37,430 nucleotides of DNA from Planctomycetota bacterium (lineage in GTDB: Bacteria > Planctomycetota > Planctomycetia > Pirellulales > Pirellulaceae). Below, piece after piece: positions 17,707-26,057 of this stretch. The DNA is taken from NCBI GenBank assembly GCA_029259935.1, contig JAJDEH010000218.1:1-37430 (forward strand), written 5' to 3'. The notes under the pieces were generated by a model, which was given only the letters and a program-made list of their open reading frames with translations, did not search any database and was not told the origin of the DNA. How positions within the stretch are numbered: position 1 is the first letter of the stretch; each line of letters begins with the position of its first letter. The position numbers were made by a program, and so were the translations under genes.

Positions 17707-18339
17707 TTACACAAGGTTCTTTCGCACTGCCCACACCGCAGCTTGGGTACGATCCGAGACGCCCACCTTACGCAAGATATGTTGAACGTGTTCTTTCACG
17801 GTTTCGTAGCTGATGTGCAACGCTTGAGCGATCTCTTTGTTGGTCAGCCCCAAAGCCAGTTGCCTCAGAACTTCGCTTTCACGCTGCGTCAACGGCACTT
17901 CCACGTCGGCGTTCAAGCGAGGCGTGGCCAGCGCGCCGGTAACCCGTCGCAGTTCCTCGCGAGTCCACACGTTCTCGCCAGTCGCGGATTTGCGGATCGC
18001 TTCCAACATGCTGTCGCGACCGGCACCTTTCAGCAGATACCCTGCCGCTCCCAAGGCAACCGCCCGAGCAACATAGGTTGGATTGTCATAGGTCGACAGG
18101 ATCAAGACCGGCATCTCGGGACGGTCGAGTTTGATTCGGCCCAGCGCATTGAGCCCGTCGCCGCCGCTCATTCGCACATCGATCAACACGACGTCCGGAT
18201 TGTGTTCCAACGTCATCCGATGCGCTTCGTCGCCAGACAGGGCTTCCGCGACAACATTGATATCCGTATTGGCAACCAAACTCTTGAGGCCCAGCCGGAC
18301 GACCTCGTGATCGTCAGCGATGAGAAGATTAATACCCAT
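17707..18339 (-). CDS. NarL/FixJ-type response regulator (orphan)
   Basis: This encodes 210 residues. The receiver domain (1-120) has the acidic pair D9/D10, phospho-acceptor D54 (VLIDVRMSGGDGL), S82 and K104 (YLLKGAG), so phosphorylation should work. A LuxR-type helix-turn-helix follows (about 147-205; LTQRESEVLRQLALGLTNKEIA, VKEHVQHILRKVGVSDR). It is therefore a DNA-binding transcription regulator. No histidine kinase gene is adjacent, so its partner must lie elsewhere. The upstream region 18340-18963 carries hairpins and two AGGGGTA heptamers that fit the reverse complement of the NarL-type TACYYMT pattern, which makes autoregulation possible but unproven. Confidence 0.95.
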   Translation of the reverse strand: MGINLLIADDHEVVRLGLKSLVANTDINVVAEALSGDEAHRMTLEHNPDVVLIDVRMSGGDGLNALGRIKLDRPEMPVLILSTYDNPTYVARAVALGAAGYLLKGAGRDSMLEAIRKSATGENVWTREELRRVTGALATPRLNADVEVPLTQRESEVLRQLALGLTNKEIAQALHISYETVKEHVQHILRKVGVSDRTQAAVWAVRKNLV

Positions 18340-18963
18340 GGATGTTTTCCGAAATGGTTAAGACAGTGCGTGTTTAGGTTCGTGTTAAAGTCGGACGTTG
18401 TCAGAATGCGGCAGTAGATCAGCGAGCAAACCACCGAGCCTCAAAACTAGACGCGACCCCGATACCTGGTGGTGGAGATCCGTCAGTTTAGGGGTAAACG
18501 AGATTTTGATGATTCAGAGGTGAATTAGCTGGGAAGCAGTAAACATCTTTCGAAAACCAGCAGAATCTAAACTCGGCTATCGGTCAATCCCCGATAGTCG
18601 GCGTCGTTTATGTAGTTTTGCAGATCTGAAGGGGATGAACATTCCCTACCTGGGGGGTAACCAGTATGCAGGGGTACCACTAGGTACTGCAGAGGTGGCG
18701 GGGGTCCTTCGAATAGTATGGTGGAAACTGCTCCGAATCACCCTCAATTAGAGATGAAATTGGTCCATCGCCGGGCTCAGTTTCCGGACCGCGCATGGCG
18801 TTTTCGAGCTGGCAAGAAACGTTGCCTTTAGCTCGCATTTTTTCGTTCTCCTGGTCGACGCGCGAACTTCATGGTTGATCTGCCCGCGCTGCCAAACGAA
18901 AAACCAATATTTGGATGCGACCCGTGCCGCGTTCGGAAGAGGACTTTTGTATAACGACAAGGG
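18340..18963. other. Intergenic region of about 620 bp with inverted repeats
   Basis: This region separates the divergent response regulator and VKOR genes. I see no convincing gene. Structures visible: a 10-bp stem with one G-T pair at 18574-18600 (CGGCTATCGG with CCGATAGTCG), a bulged inverted repeat at 18667-18691 (TGCA+GTACC with GGTAC+TGCA), and AGGGGTA at 18490-18496 and 18670-18676. The size and structure suggest regulatory content or a small RNA, but no promoter or terminator could be fixed. Confidence 0.5.
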
Positions 18964-20196
18964 ATGAGTTTTGTTCGATCAGCCGAGGTGATATTGGAAA
19001 CCGAAAAAGTTGAAAAGCGGCTCTGGATTCTCGCGGCCGCGGCTTGGTGCGCTGCCGTCGCCGTTAATTGCTTGCTGGCCTGGCAGCAGGCAACGGGCAC
19101 CGCGATGCTCGGCTGCGCTTCCGACGGCCAATGTAACACCGTTCTGTCGAGCCCTTTTGGCCGGTATTTCGGCGTCTCCATCACGCTGCTGGCTTTCATC
19201 TACTTCGGCATCGTCGGCCTCTTGTTGCTGCTGGCAAGATCTTCCCGAAAAGGCCCCTCGGCGGCGCTAATCGGATTGTGCCTACCCGTGTTGGCGGTGA
19301 TTGGCGTGGTGACGGGAATATGGTCCATCCGTGTCATGGTGTACGAGATCCAACAGGTTTGCCTGTGGTGCCTGACCGTCCATTTTTGTACGGCCCTGTT
19401 CTTCCTACTGACGATCGGTTTCGCTTGCCGCCGCTGGCGGCGGGTTGGCTTGGAGGTCAAGGAAGGAGACGGCGAACCCATGAGTCGCAAGCCGATCTTC
19501 GCCTCGTTGGCCGCCGCCGCGTTGCTGAGTTTATGGCAACTCGGTTTTCTCAGTCAGTTTCACGACCCGGTGATCTTGAGCATCGTCGCCGTTCCTGAAA
19601 TCGACAACCCAGCAAGATTGTTGGCCGTGGATGCCAGTGACGAAATGGTGATGACCTATAAGGGCCAACGCAGCGCCCCAGGGCGTATTGTCTTGGTGTC
19701 ATGTTTTACTTGCCCCAGTTGCCGTGACGCCAACCGAGATTTGAATGAAATCATGAAGGGATCCCCGGGGAAGGTGCGCATCGACATACGGTTTAATCCG
19801 CAATGGCCGACGTGCAACCGCCACGTCAGCGAAGGCGGTCACGGCGAGAAACACCGCTACGCTTGCCAACTGGCGCGAATCGGCATCGCGGTGGCGGTGG
19901 CCGACTCTAGCGCATTTGCACCCTTCGTCGATTGGCTGTACGAAAACCAAAAGGGGATGACCGTCGAAAAAGCAACCGAGGAAGCCAAGTCGCGAGTCGA
20001 CGTCGAGCGTTATCAGCAGGCCCTCGACAGCGGCCTCGTTGATCGTCGGCTGGAGGAAGATGTCGCCTTCATGCAGCAACTGGACGTCGAAGTCATCCCC
20101 GCAATTTATTTTCCACGCGGCCAAGCCGTGGGGACCATTTCAAAGGAAAGCCTACAATCACTCATGTCAGCGGAATTCGGTGGAACTGGCGGATGA
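18964..20196 (+). CDS. Vitamin K epoxide reductase (VKOR) domain fused to a thioredoxin/DsbA-like domain
   Basis: This is a 410-residue integral membrane protein. Residues about 18-155 form the VKOR four-helix domain: loop cysteines C51 and C57 (GCASDGQC), the active-site C133-L-W-C136, and hydrophobic segments at about 20-40, 70-92, 103-124 and 137-155. A further membrane segment at about 178-196 leads into a periplasmic thioredoxin-like domain with CPSC (250-253), preceded by C247, plus C284 and C300, and the cis-Pro region VEVIPAIYFP. VKOR homologues pass electrons from a Trx-fold oxidase to quinone, so the fusion should introduce disulfides into exported proteins and reoxidise itself. The stop codon overlaps a short downstream frame (20193-20297). 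Confidence 0.93.
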   Translation: MSFVRSAEVILETEKVEKRLWILAAAAWCAAVAVNCLLAWQQATGTAMLGCASDGQCNTVLSSPFGRYFGVSITLLAFIYFGIVGLLLLLARSSRKGPSAALIGLCLPVLAVIGVVTGIWSIRVMVYEIQQVCLWCLTVHFCTALFFLLTIGFACRRWRRVGLEVKEGDGEPMSRKPIFASLAAAALLSLWQLGFLSQFHDPVILSIVAVPEIDNPARLLAVDASDEMVMTYKGQRSAPGRIVLVSCFTCPSCRDANRDLNEIMKGSPGKVRIDIRFNPQWPTCNRHVSEGGHGEKHRYACQLARIGIAVAVADSSAFAPFVDWLYENQKGMTVEKATEEAKSRVDVERYQQALDSGLVDRRLEEDVAFMQQLDVEVIPAIYFPRGQAVGTISKESLQSLMSAEFGGTGG

Positions 20197-20297
20197 ATCG
20201 CCGCACTTCGGAAGGCGTTCAGGGCCAAGCCCCGAACCTCGAGGATGCCACTCAAGCGACAAACGGGAAAGAAATTGGGGACGAAACCAAATATTAA
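20193..20297 (+). CDS. Small overlapping reading frame, 34 residues, unknown
   Basis: The ATG overlaps the VKOR stop codon as ATGA, a typical arrangement for translational coupling. The 34-residue product, beginning MNRRTSEGVQGQAPNLEDAT and ending GDETKY, is polar and has no membrane segment or Cys. It sits 50 bases ahead of the membrane-protein gene at 20348, so it could be a coupled small protein, or only a frame that carries ribosomes across the gap. No family is recognised. The low complexity of the peptide leaves real doubt. Confidence 0.33.
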   Translation: MNRRTSEGVQGQAPNLEDATQATNGKEIGDETKY

Positions 20298-20347
20298 GGC
20301 CAAGGCATCGAATTACCCCAGGATGTGTCAGGGTATAGGATTATTTC

Positions 20348-20806
20348 ATGTTGCCATTTAGCTGGTCGTTCCGAAACTGGGTCCAAGCGTTTGCGGTCGT
20401 GCTGGGCGGCATGCTTTGTGGCTGGGCTACCTGGTGGGCGTCGCCGCACGTGATTGGTCAACCGCGTCCGTGGGACGGCGGCCCATGGCAGTGTATCTAC
20501 GTCATGGCCGGGGCCGGGTTCCTTGTGACCCTCATGTTTCCCAAGGGATTCTGGCTGGCTCCCTTGAGCGTATTCGCTGGGCAATTCCTCTACGGCTTGT
20601 ATCTTTACGAGCCGGAAAACAGCTTCAGGTTTCCACTCGACATCGCACAGTCGTTCGCCTTCAGCATGACGGCCGGAGTGGGTTCGCTATCCGCCGCGAT
20701 CTTCGTGGGAATTTTGCTCATGGTGTTCGGGGCGATTCGAACGGTATGGGGGTGGACCAGTCGCACGTCCGCCAACTCGGATTCCAAATCCAACGACCGA
20801 CGATAG
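20348..20806 (+). CDS. Small integral membrane protein, unknown function
   Basis: This encodes 152 residues with four likely transmembrane helices: about 10-29 (WVQAFAVVLGGMLCGWATWW), 49-65 (YVMAGAGFLVTLMFP), 69-88 (APLSVFAGQFLYGLYLY) and 101-131 (AFSMTAGVGSLSAAIFVGILLMVF). The tail is short and polar (SRTSANSDSKSNDRR) and probably cytoplasmic. No catalytic motif is evident. It may be co-transcribed with the VKOR gene upstream, as no terminator is seen between them. Function unknown; a partner of the disulfide system is only a guess from position. Confidence 0.75.
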   Translation: MLPFSWSFRNWVQAFAVVLGGMLCGWATWWASPHVIGQPRPWDGGPWQCIYVMAGAGFLVTLMFPKGFWLAPLSVFAGQFLYGLYLYEPENSFRFPLDIAQSFAFSMTAGVGSLSAAIFVGILLMVFGAIRTVWGWTSRTSANSDSKSNDRR

Positions 20807-20909
20807 CCACCCTCTATAAATTGCCGTGCATCCATAGCCGTTGGGGAACAGAGTTTCATTCTCTCACGAACGCGGCGGAAGGCCACGGACGGGGATGCGT
20901 CCCTTGAGG

Positions 20910-21506
20910 TTACTTTGAGCGAGCGTTACTTACTTCGTAATCCGCTTGCTCAGTGATAATCTTGTGCATGCGGATGTCGTGCGCTTCCATGGGAACCTCG
21001 GCCACCATTTGGCACTCGAAGGCGAGCGCGACCACGGTTGCCTCACGTTGCGCCCGCCGCAGCAAGCGATCGTAGTATCCCTTTCCATGCCCCAAGCGGC
21101 CACCCCGCCGATCAAAAGCCACGCCAGGGACCACGATCAAATCGACTTCCTCCGGATTGATTTGTTTTTGCGAGAGGGATCGCAGTTCTTGCTTGGGTTC
21201 TGGAATTTCGTATCGGCCCGCTTCCAACTCGTCCATGCTTGCGAGATGGAATAGTTGTAAGTCGTTGTCGACACAAAAAGGAACAGCCAGCCGCTTGCCG
21301 CTGTCCAACGCCGACAGCAAACCATGCCGCGTCCGCACTTCCTCGCGAACATCCACGTAAAACAGGATCGTGTTGGCCGTGGCAAATTCGGGTAATGAAA
21401 GAAGACGCGCCACGATCCGCCGGCTCAACTCGTCCTTGTCCTGTTGAGCAACGCGATTGGCCAGCGCGGCCCGGCGGAGTTCTTGCTTTTGCTGAGCCTT
21501 ATCCAT
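20910..21506 (-). CDS. 5-formyltetrahydrofolate cyclo-ligase (5,10-methenyltetrahydrofolate synthetase)
   Basis: This is a 198-residue cytosolic enzyme, the usual length for the family. It converts 5-formyl-tetrahydrofolate and ATP into 5,10-methenyl-tetrahydrofolate in one-carbon metabolism. The start at 21506 gives the standard opening with basic residues (MDKAQQKQELRRAAL); an in-frame upstream start at 21563 adds 19 residues unlike the family. Diagnostic segments are FYVDVREEVRT, the substrate/ATP region LIVVPGVAFDRRGGRLGHGKGYYDRLL, and the C-terminal DIRMHKIITE. The RLGHGKGYYDR block is the best-known signature. It sits downstream of the haem/HEAT gene on the same strand with a small perfect hairpin between (21580-21596). 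Confidence 0.95.
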   Translation of the reverse strand: MDKAQQKQELRRAALANRVAQQDKDELSRRIVARLLSLPEFATANTILFYVDVREEVRTRHGLLSALDSGKRLAVPFCVDNDLQLFHLASMDELEAGRYEIPEPKQELRSLSQKQINPEEVDLIVVPGVAFDRRGGRLGHGKGYYDRLLRRAQREATVVALAFECQMVAEVPMEAHDIRMHKIITEQADYEVSNARSK

Positions 21507-21579
21507 GGACGTTGGCCGTACAGTTAAGTCGTTGATCGCTGCGCGGTCAATACGTTTCCACAACCATGCGTTTCCGTTT

Positions 21580-21596
21580 TGTTCGCGGAGCGAACA
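21580..21596. repeat. Perfect 7-bp inverted repeat with a 3-nt loop
   Basis: TGTTCGC and GCGAACA flank GGA, directly downstream of the stop codon of the haem/HEAT gene on the minus strand. There is no T-run after it on that strand, so it is a weak terminator candidate, or a dispersed intergenic hairpin. Confidence 0.5.
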
Positions 21597-21600
21597 ACGA

Positions 21601-22728
21601 CTAGGGCGTCGTCTTCTTCAGCGTCGCGAGATACTCGACGAGGTCGATCAGATCTTCCACCTTCATGGTTTTCTGTAGGCCGGCGGGCATCAATGAAACT
21701 TTTTGCTTCTTCAACTCGTCGATGTCGTCCTTGGGAATCTCGCGTAGGATGGCTTCGGCTGTCTTCAAGGTAATCGCGTCATCGGTTTCACTGACTTTTA
21801 CGCCCGTCACCGTGGTTCCTTCGATGGTCACTACCGAATAGCTTTCAAAATTGTGACTGATCCCCGCGCTGGGATCGAGGATCGACACATACATGGCGTC
21901 GCGAGAAAGCTTGCTGCCGATTTCAGAAAGATTGGGACCAACTTCCTTTCCTTCCTTCCCGACCACGTGACACTTGGCACAAGTGCCGATCGTGTCGAAC
22001 ACCTTCTTCCCCTGCATTGAATCGCCACTTTGCTTGACGAGTTGAGCGACGGTGGGTAACGGCTCACCGGCGGCGGTCGCCGGCAACTGAATGTACTTGC
22101 CCACTTCCTTGCGCACGAATTCGTCAGCCGATGAGTGCAATAGGTCACCGACGACGAACGTCAAGTCCTGGGGCAGCTTTCCCGATTGTACTAACTGCAA
22201 GAGAATCTGTTCCCCGTTGCGATTCTTCGCCAGCCCGCCGGCGGCGGCGGCACGGACCTCGCTGCCACGTTTCAGGTCGGTCACCATCGGGGCGAGCAAG
22301 GCCACGGCTTGCTTGTTTCCAACGCGTCCGAGTGCCGAGACCAGATTGGTGGCGGCCTTGGTATCGTCGCCGCCGATCACTTGCTTTAGCATCTTGGTGG
22401 CATCTTGTTGCAGCAACAATCGCGCGGCACGCACACCGGTGGTACTCGCTGGATCCTCGACGGCCAGCCGCACCAACTCCTCATCCACACCAGCCAGCTT
22501 GAATTGCTCGACCAATTCCAAATAGCGGGGCGTGCCCTTTTGTGTCTCCAAGTAACGCAGCACGGCCGCTTTCAGCTTCGCGTTGGAGTTGACGTCGAAC
22601 TTCTTCAGCCGCAACAAAGTTTCGACAATCGCCGCATCACGAGTGGCCGTGTCGCCCGCGGTCGCTGGAAGTTGAAAGCCACCGAGCAGCAGCCCGACGG
22701 CAAGCAAGGAAACTACGAATTTCGACAT
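21601..22728 (-). CDS. PVC-type c-type cytochrome with HEAT repeats, exported
   Basis: This encodes 375 residues. A signal peptide (MSKFVVSLLAVGLLLGGFQLPATAG) exports it. Residues about 30-215 are HEAT-like helices (AARLLL, NLVSALGRVGNKQAVALLAPMV). A PVC-type haem domain follows: C250-A-K-C253-H254 for covalent haem c, GPNLSEIGSKLSRD, SYSVVTIEG, and a Met in SLMPAGLQ (near 353) as likely sixth ligand. In the family this haem domain is normally the C-terminal part of large membrane-bound dehydrogenases. The HEAT part reads as the continuation of the protein at 2080-5481, which stops just before it, so this looks like a split-off C-terminal half with its own signal. Electron transfer from a periplasmic dehydrogenase is the likely role. 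Confidence 0.92.
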   Translation of the reverse strand: MSKFVVSLLAVGLLLGGFQLPATAGDTATRDAAIVETLLRLKKFDVNSNAKLKAAVLRYLETQKGTPRYLELVEQFKLAGVDEELVRLAVEDPASTTGVRAARLLLQQDATKMLKQVIGGDDTKAATNLVSALGRVGNKQAVALLAPMVTDLKRGSEVRAAAAGGLAKNRNGEQILLQLVQSGKLPQDLTFVVGDLLHSSADEFVRKEVGKYIQLPATAAGEPLPTVAQLVKQSGDSMQGKKVFDTIGTCAKCHVVGKEGKEVGPNLSEIGSKLSRDAMYVSILDPSAGISHNFESYSVVTIEGTTVTGVKVSETDDAITLKTAEAILREIPKDDIDELKKQKVSLMPAGLQKTMKVEDLIDLVEYLATLKKTTP

Positions 22729-23314
22729 AATCCCGCTCTTGAGAAATATGAATCCCGGCCGCTAAGTGGCTCCGTCAGGTGCGGCTTTTCGTCAATACCG
22801 TGCAATCATGGAAAGCGGCCATTCAGCACAACTCGGCAACGCACCGCCCCACGAAGAAGGCGTCAATACCTCTATTTTATCCGAGCCCGACAATCAGTTC
22901 TACCTGCTGGTCCCCAGCACGCTTCAAAGCGCGGCACTTGCGAGTCTGTAACATACAGCCGACTTCGCATTCCGCCCCCTACCTCTATTTTATCCGGGTA
23001 AACCAGACAGTTCTAGTCTTGATTCTCATGGGGCGATTGCAAGCATTTGACTCCACCTCGCTCGACCTCGCCCCACCTCGGCTGCCCATTGGGATCTGGA
23101 ACCTGTGCTTCCTCGCGTGCCGCTTTCGGATCGGAAACCGCGACCACCGATTTTTGGCGCTGCGTCTTGAATTTTGGTGCGAGTTCAGGGTTAATGGGAT
23201 GCGCGAGCCATGGAGCAGCTCCATCGCTTGCATAGCGGGCCGAACATCTCGCAGCACGCGGACCCAGTGAGGGCTTGGCAATTGGAAGTGATTTCCCTAT
23301 TCGTCCGCCTGTGC
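22729..23314. other. Gene-poor stretch with a 17-bp direct repeat
   Basis: There are about 590 bases upstream of the haem gene without a convincing gene. A 17-bp unit, TACCTCTATTTTATCCG, is repeated exactly at 22867-22883 and 22980-22996 (113 bases apart). Short open frames here have no start sites or recognisable domains. The stretch forms the edge of the accessory zone with the DUF262 gene. Confidence 0.5.
22867..22996. repeat. Direct repeat, 17 bp, two exact copies 113 bp apart
   Basis: TACCTCTATTTTATCCG is at 22867-22883 and 22980-22996. The core is AT-rich in otherwise GC-rich DNA. It could be the ends of a small lost element, a duplicated promoter-like site or a duplicated leader; the sequence alone does not decide. 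Confidence 0.7.
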
Positions 23315-23698
23315 ATGATGGTGTTGAAGGTTCTGATCCGCACCGCCGTCTATGCGCGGCGCGACGCGCAGCGTCAAACTGTTGTTGAGTCGCCCTGCGA
23401 GCGGCAAATGCGGTGGATTACAGCGCTGATCAATCATCAAAACTGGCGGGGTGTCTGCTCGGCCTGTAACGACGCAGTCCAAGCGCATGGGGAAGTTCCG
23501 TTTATCTACTTTGCCCGCGGCCTGGCCCATCGAGGGCTCGGGATGCTTGACGAAGCCATCGCCGACTGTTGCGTCAGGCTCGCAGTTACGTGTAGTAGCG
23601 AGGTTTCCCCGACGAGCAACACTCGCCCGATGGTTAGAGCGAATACGCCGTCTCGATTGAGCTGCCATGGCTTGTTGTATCGACGCTGCGTCCAGTAA
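23315..23698 (+). pseudogene. Truncated TPR-like reading frame
   Basis: The open frame (ATG at 23315; also open further upstream) contains one TPR-like helix pair, YFARGLAHRGLGMLDEAIADC, around residues 70-90, preceded by a helical segment. After this point (about 23575) the encoded sequence turns into Ser/Arg/Thr-rich text with no helical pattern, as if a TPR protein had been cut and joined to unrelated DNA. There is no clear Shine-Dalgarno. Probably a remnant; a short working protein is possible but less likely. The break falls just left of the DUF262 gene and may mark the edge of an insertion. Confidence 0.35.
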
Positions 23699-23739
23699 AA
23701 TTGTGGGCCAGTAACCATTTTCCACCAGGGGGCGGGACA

Positions 23740-25914
23740 ATGACGGTAGCGAAGATTCACGGGGCCGAGTTTCCCATCCGAAAGATCTTCAGCAACGACT
23801 TCAATTTCAAAATTCCACTGTATCAGCGGCCCTACTCTTGGACCACGGAGCAGGCGGAAGAATTGCTCGACGATTTGGTATCGTTTATTGGCGCAGATCT
23901 GAGCGTGTCGATCGACGACCTTAGCCCTTATTTTCTTGGCAGCATCGTTTTGATAAAGAGTGAGGGCCAGCCCGATGCAGAGGTCGTAGACGGACAACAG
24001 CGGCTTACTACATTAACGATCTTGATTTCGGCACTTCGGACTACCATCGAGACACCTGAGTATGCGTCAGGCTTGACGGATTATGTCTATCAAGAAGGTA
24101 GTGCGTTAGAAGGAACTCCGAATCGTTATCGTCTTACGTTGCGAGATAGAGATGCTGTCTTCTTCAAAACGCACATTCAAGACGAGGGACAAATTGTTGC
24201 CCTGACGAAAATGAACGCCGCGCAGTTGACTGATGCTCAACAGAACATCCGAGCTAACGCCAAATTATACGTGGAGGCGCTAAGGAAGTTGTCCGAAGAG
24301 CAGCGAGTTCGACTGGCGCAATTCATCGTGAAGAATTGTCTTCTCGTCGTTGTCTCGACGCCGGACCTTGATTCAGCCTACCGTATTTTCTCAATTCTCA
24401 ATGATCGTGGCTTGGATCTTTCTCACTCGGACATCCTAAAGTCGGAGATCATCGGTAGAATCGACTCGGACAAGCAAGAGGACTACAACGAACGGTGGGA
24501 AGACGCGGAAGAAGAACTTGGCAGGGACGCGTTTAGCGATCTGTTCGGATACATCCGCATGATCTACCGCAAGCAGAAGCTTCGGGAATCCGTGTTGAAG
24601 GAGTTTAGAGAGCATGTAGTGAAACAGACGGACGATTCCAAAAAGCTGATCGACGAAGTGCTGATACCATTCGCAGGCGCGTTCGCGACAATCCGCACCT
24701 CGAGTTACGAAAGCACTGCGGGAGCCGAGCAGGTCAACGGGCTGTTGAAATGGTTGAACCGCGTTGACAACGTTGACTGGATACCGCCAGCGATTCGATT
24801 TCTCGCTCTCAACAAGGCGCACGCCGACAAGCTAAGTCGTTTCCTCACGGAACTTGAGCGGCTCGCCAGCTACATGATGATTTGCCGGTGCGGCATAAAT
24901 GAGAGGTTCGAACGCTACGGTAAGCTGATCACGCACATTGACAAGGACGTGGATCTATATGCGGAAGGATCACCATTGCAATTGACAAACGACGAATGTC
25001 GCTCGTTTGTCACTGAGTTGAACGGAGACGTATATCGTCAGGTTCCAAGGCGACGAATCTACATTCTATTGCGTCTCGATAGTGAGTTATCGGACGGTAG
25101 CGCCAGCTATGATCACGGTGTCATTTCGATCGAGCACGTCCTGCCACAGAATCCACGGGAAAACAGCCAATGGTGCGATTGGTTTCCCACGCAAGGAATG
25201 CGCGATCGGTGGGTCCATCGCTTGGGAAATCTATTGCTATTGAATCGCAAGAAAAACAGCAGTGCGAGCAACTTCGACTTTGACGAAAAGAAAAAGACGT
25301 ACTTCACCAAAGGTGGCGTCTCACCGTTTCCACTGACTACACAGGTGATCTCGGAGTCCGGGTGGACACCAGACGTTCTCCGAAAACGGCAGCGGTCGAT
25401 GCTCACGATTCTCATGAAGGCTTGGAGGTTGGGCGTTGACGTCCCAGATGAGCCAGTCGAAGAGATCGCAGAGGAAAATGAGCAAGATGCCGAAACGGCA
25501 AGCTTTCACGCGGAGATAATTCCGCGCCTCGAAGAGCAGTTTGAGACGTCGCTCGTTCGGCAGTCACGCGTTCTTTGGTCATCACCAAATAATTCTACGC
25601 TTGTGTCATGTCAGGTTTCGAAAAAGTACCTGGGTAAAACACAAGAGTACTGGTTTGGATTGAAGCGAACGACCAAGAGTACACTGGAGTCTCACCCTAG
25701 TTCCTTTTGCGCATTCGGGCTTGGCAGTCCAGACAATGTCGTTGTCCTGCCGTTTCGAGTCATCACGAATTCGCTACCGCATCTGAACACTTCGACAGAC
25801 ACAAACGGCAATATCATACATTGGCATATTTGTTTTCGCGAAAGCTTTGGTCACATGGAATTGCTCTTGTCTCCCAAAACTGACAACATCGATGTCACGG
25901 ACTTCGTGCTTTGA
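23740..25914 (+). CDS. GmrSD-like DUF262/DUF1524 protein (type IV restriction-type nuclease)
   Basis: This encodes 724 residues. The ATG at 23740 is chosen because a strong AGGGGG lies about 8 bases upstream; a TTG at 23701 is also in frame. The N-terminal DUF262 domain has IPLYQRPYSW (25-34) and DGQQR (84-88), the nucleotide-using ParB-like motif. A helical middle follows, then a DUF1524 HNH-type nuclease region with IEHVLPQNP (about 462-470) and LGNLLLLNRKKNSSASN (about 497-513). The C-terminal ~160 residues form an extra domain I cannot name. GmrSD and SspE are the known members: they cut modified phage DNA or require host modification. Base composition is visibly lower in GC than its neighbours, consistent with transfer. 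No modification genes are adjacent. Confidence 0.9.
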   Translation: MTVAKIHGAEFPIRKIFSNDFNFKIPLYQRPYSWTTEQAEELLDDLVSFIGADLSVSIDDLSPYFLGSIVLIKSEGQPDAEVVDGQQRLTTLTILISALRTTIETPEYASGLTDYVYQEGSALEGTPNRYRLTLRDRDAVFFKTHIQDEGQIVALTKMNAAQLTDAQQNIRANAKLYVEALRKLSEEQRVRLAQFIVKNCLLVVVSTPDLDSAYRIFSILNDRGLDLSHSDILKSEIIGRIDSDKQEDYNERWEDAEEELGRDAFSDLFGYIRMIYRKQKLRESVLKEFREHVVKQTDDSKKLIDEVLIPFAGAFATIRTSSYESTAGAEQVNGLLKWLNRVDNVDWIPPAIRFLALNKAHADKLSRFLTELERLASYMMICRCGINERFERYGKLITHIDKDVDLYAEGSPLQLTNDECRSFVTELNGDVYRQVPRRRIYILLRLDSELSDGSASYDHGVISIEHVLPQNPRENSQWCDWFPTQGMRDRWVHRLGNLLLLNRKKNSSASNFDFDEKKKTYFTKGGVSPFPLTTQVISESGWTPDVLRKRQRSMLTILMKAWRLGVDVPDEPVEEIAEENEQDAETASFHAEIIPRLEEQFETSLVRQSRVLWSSPNNSTLVSCQVSKKYLGKTQEYWFGLKRTTKSTLESHPSSFCAFGLGSPDNVVVLPFRVITNSLPHLNTSTDTNGNIIHWHICFRESFGHMELLLSPKTDNIDVTDFVL

Positions 25915-26057
25915 AACCGGGCGAATCGCCTCCTCACATCACGTCGGATATTGAAATCAATGCGGAGTTGAACCACGGTGAGACTCGCAAGTTTCAGATA
26001 CCGGTCTTACATTAAACTGCTCCGGAGTCCCGTCGCGGAGCGTCCAGATCACTGATT

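Noticed and set aside
25911..26015. Short frame with sensible-looking protein text (ends ETRKFQIPVLH) after the DUF262 gene
   Set aside because: Only TTG as start, overlapping the DUF262 stop, no ribosome site; may be a remnant C-terminus but is too short to support.
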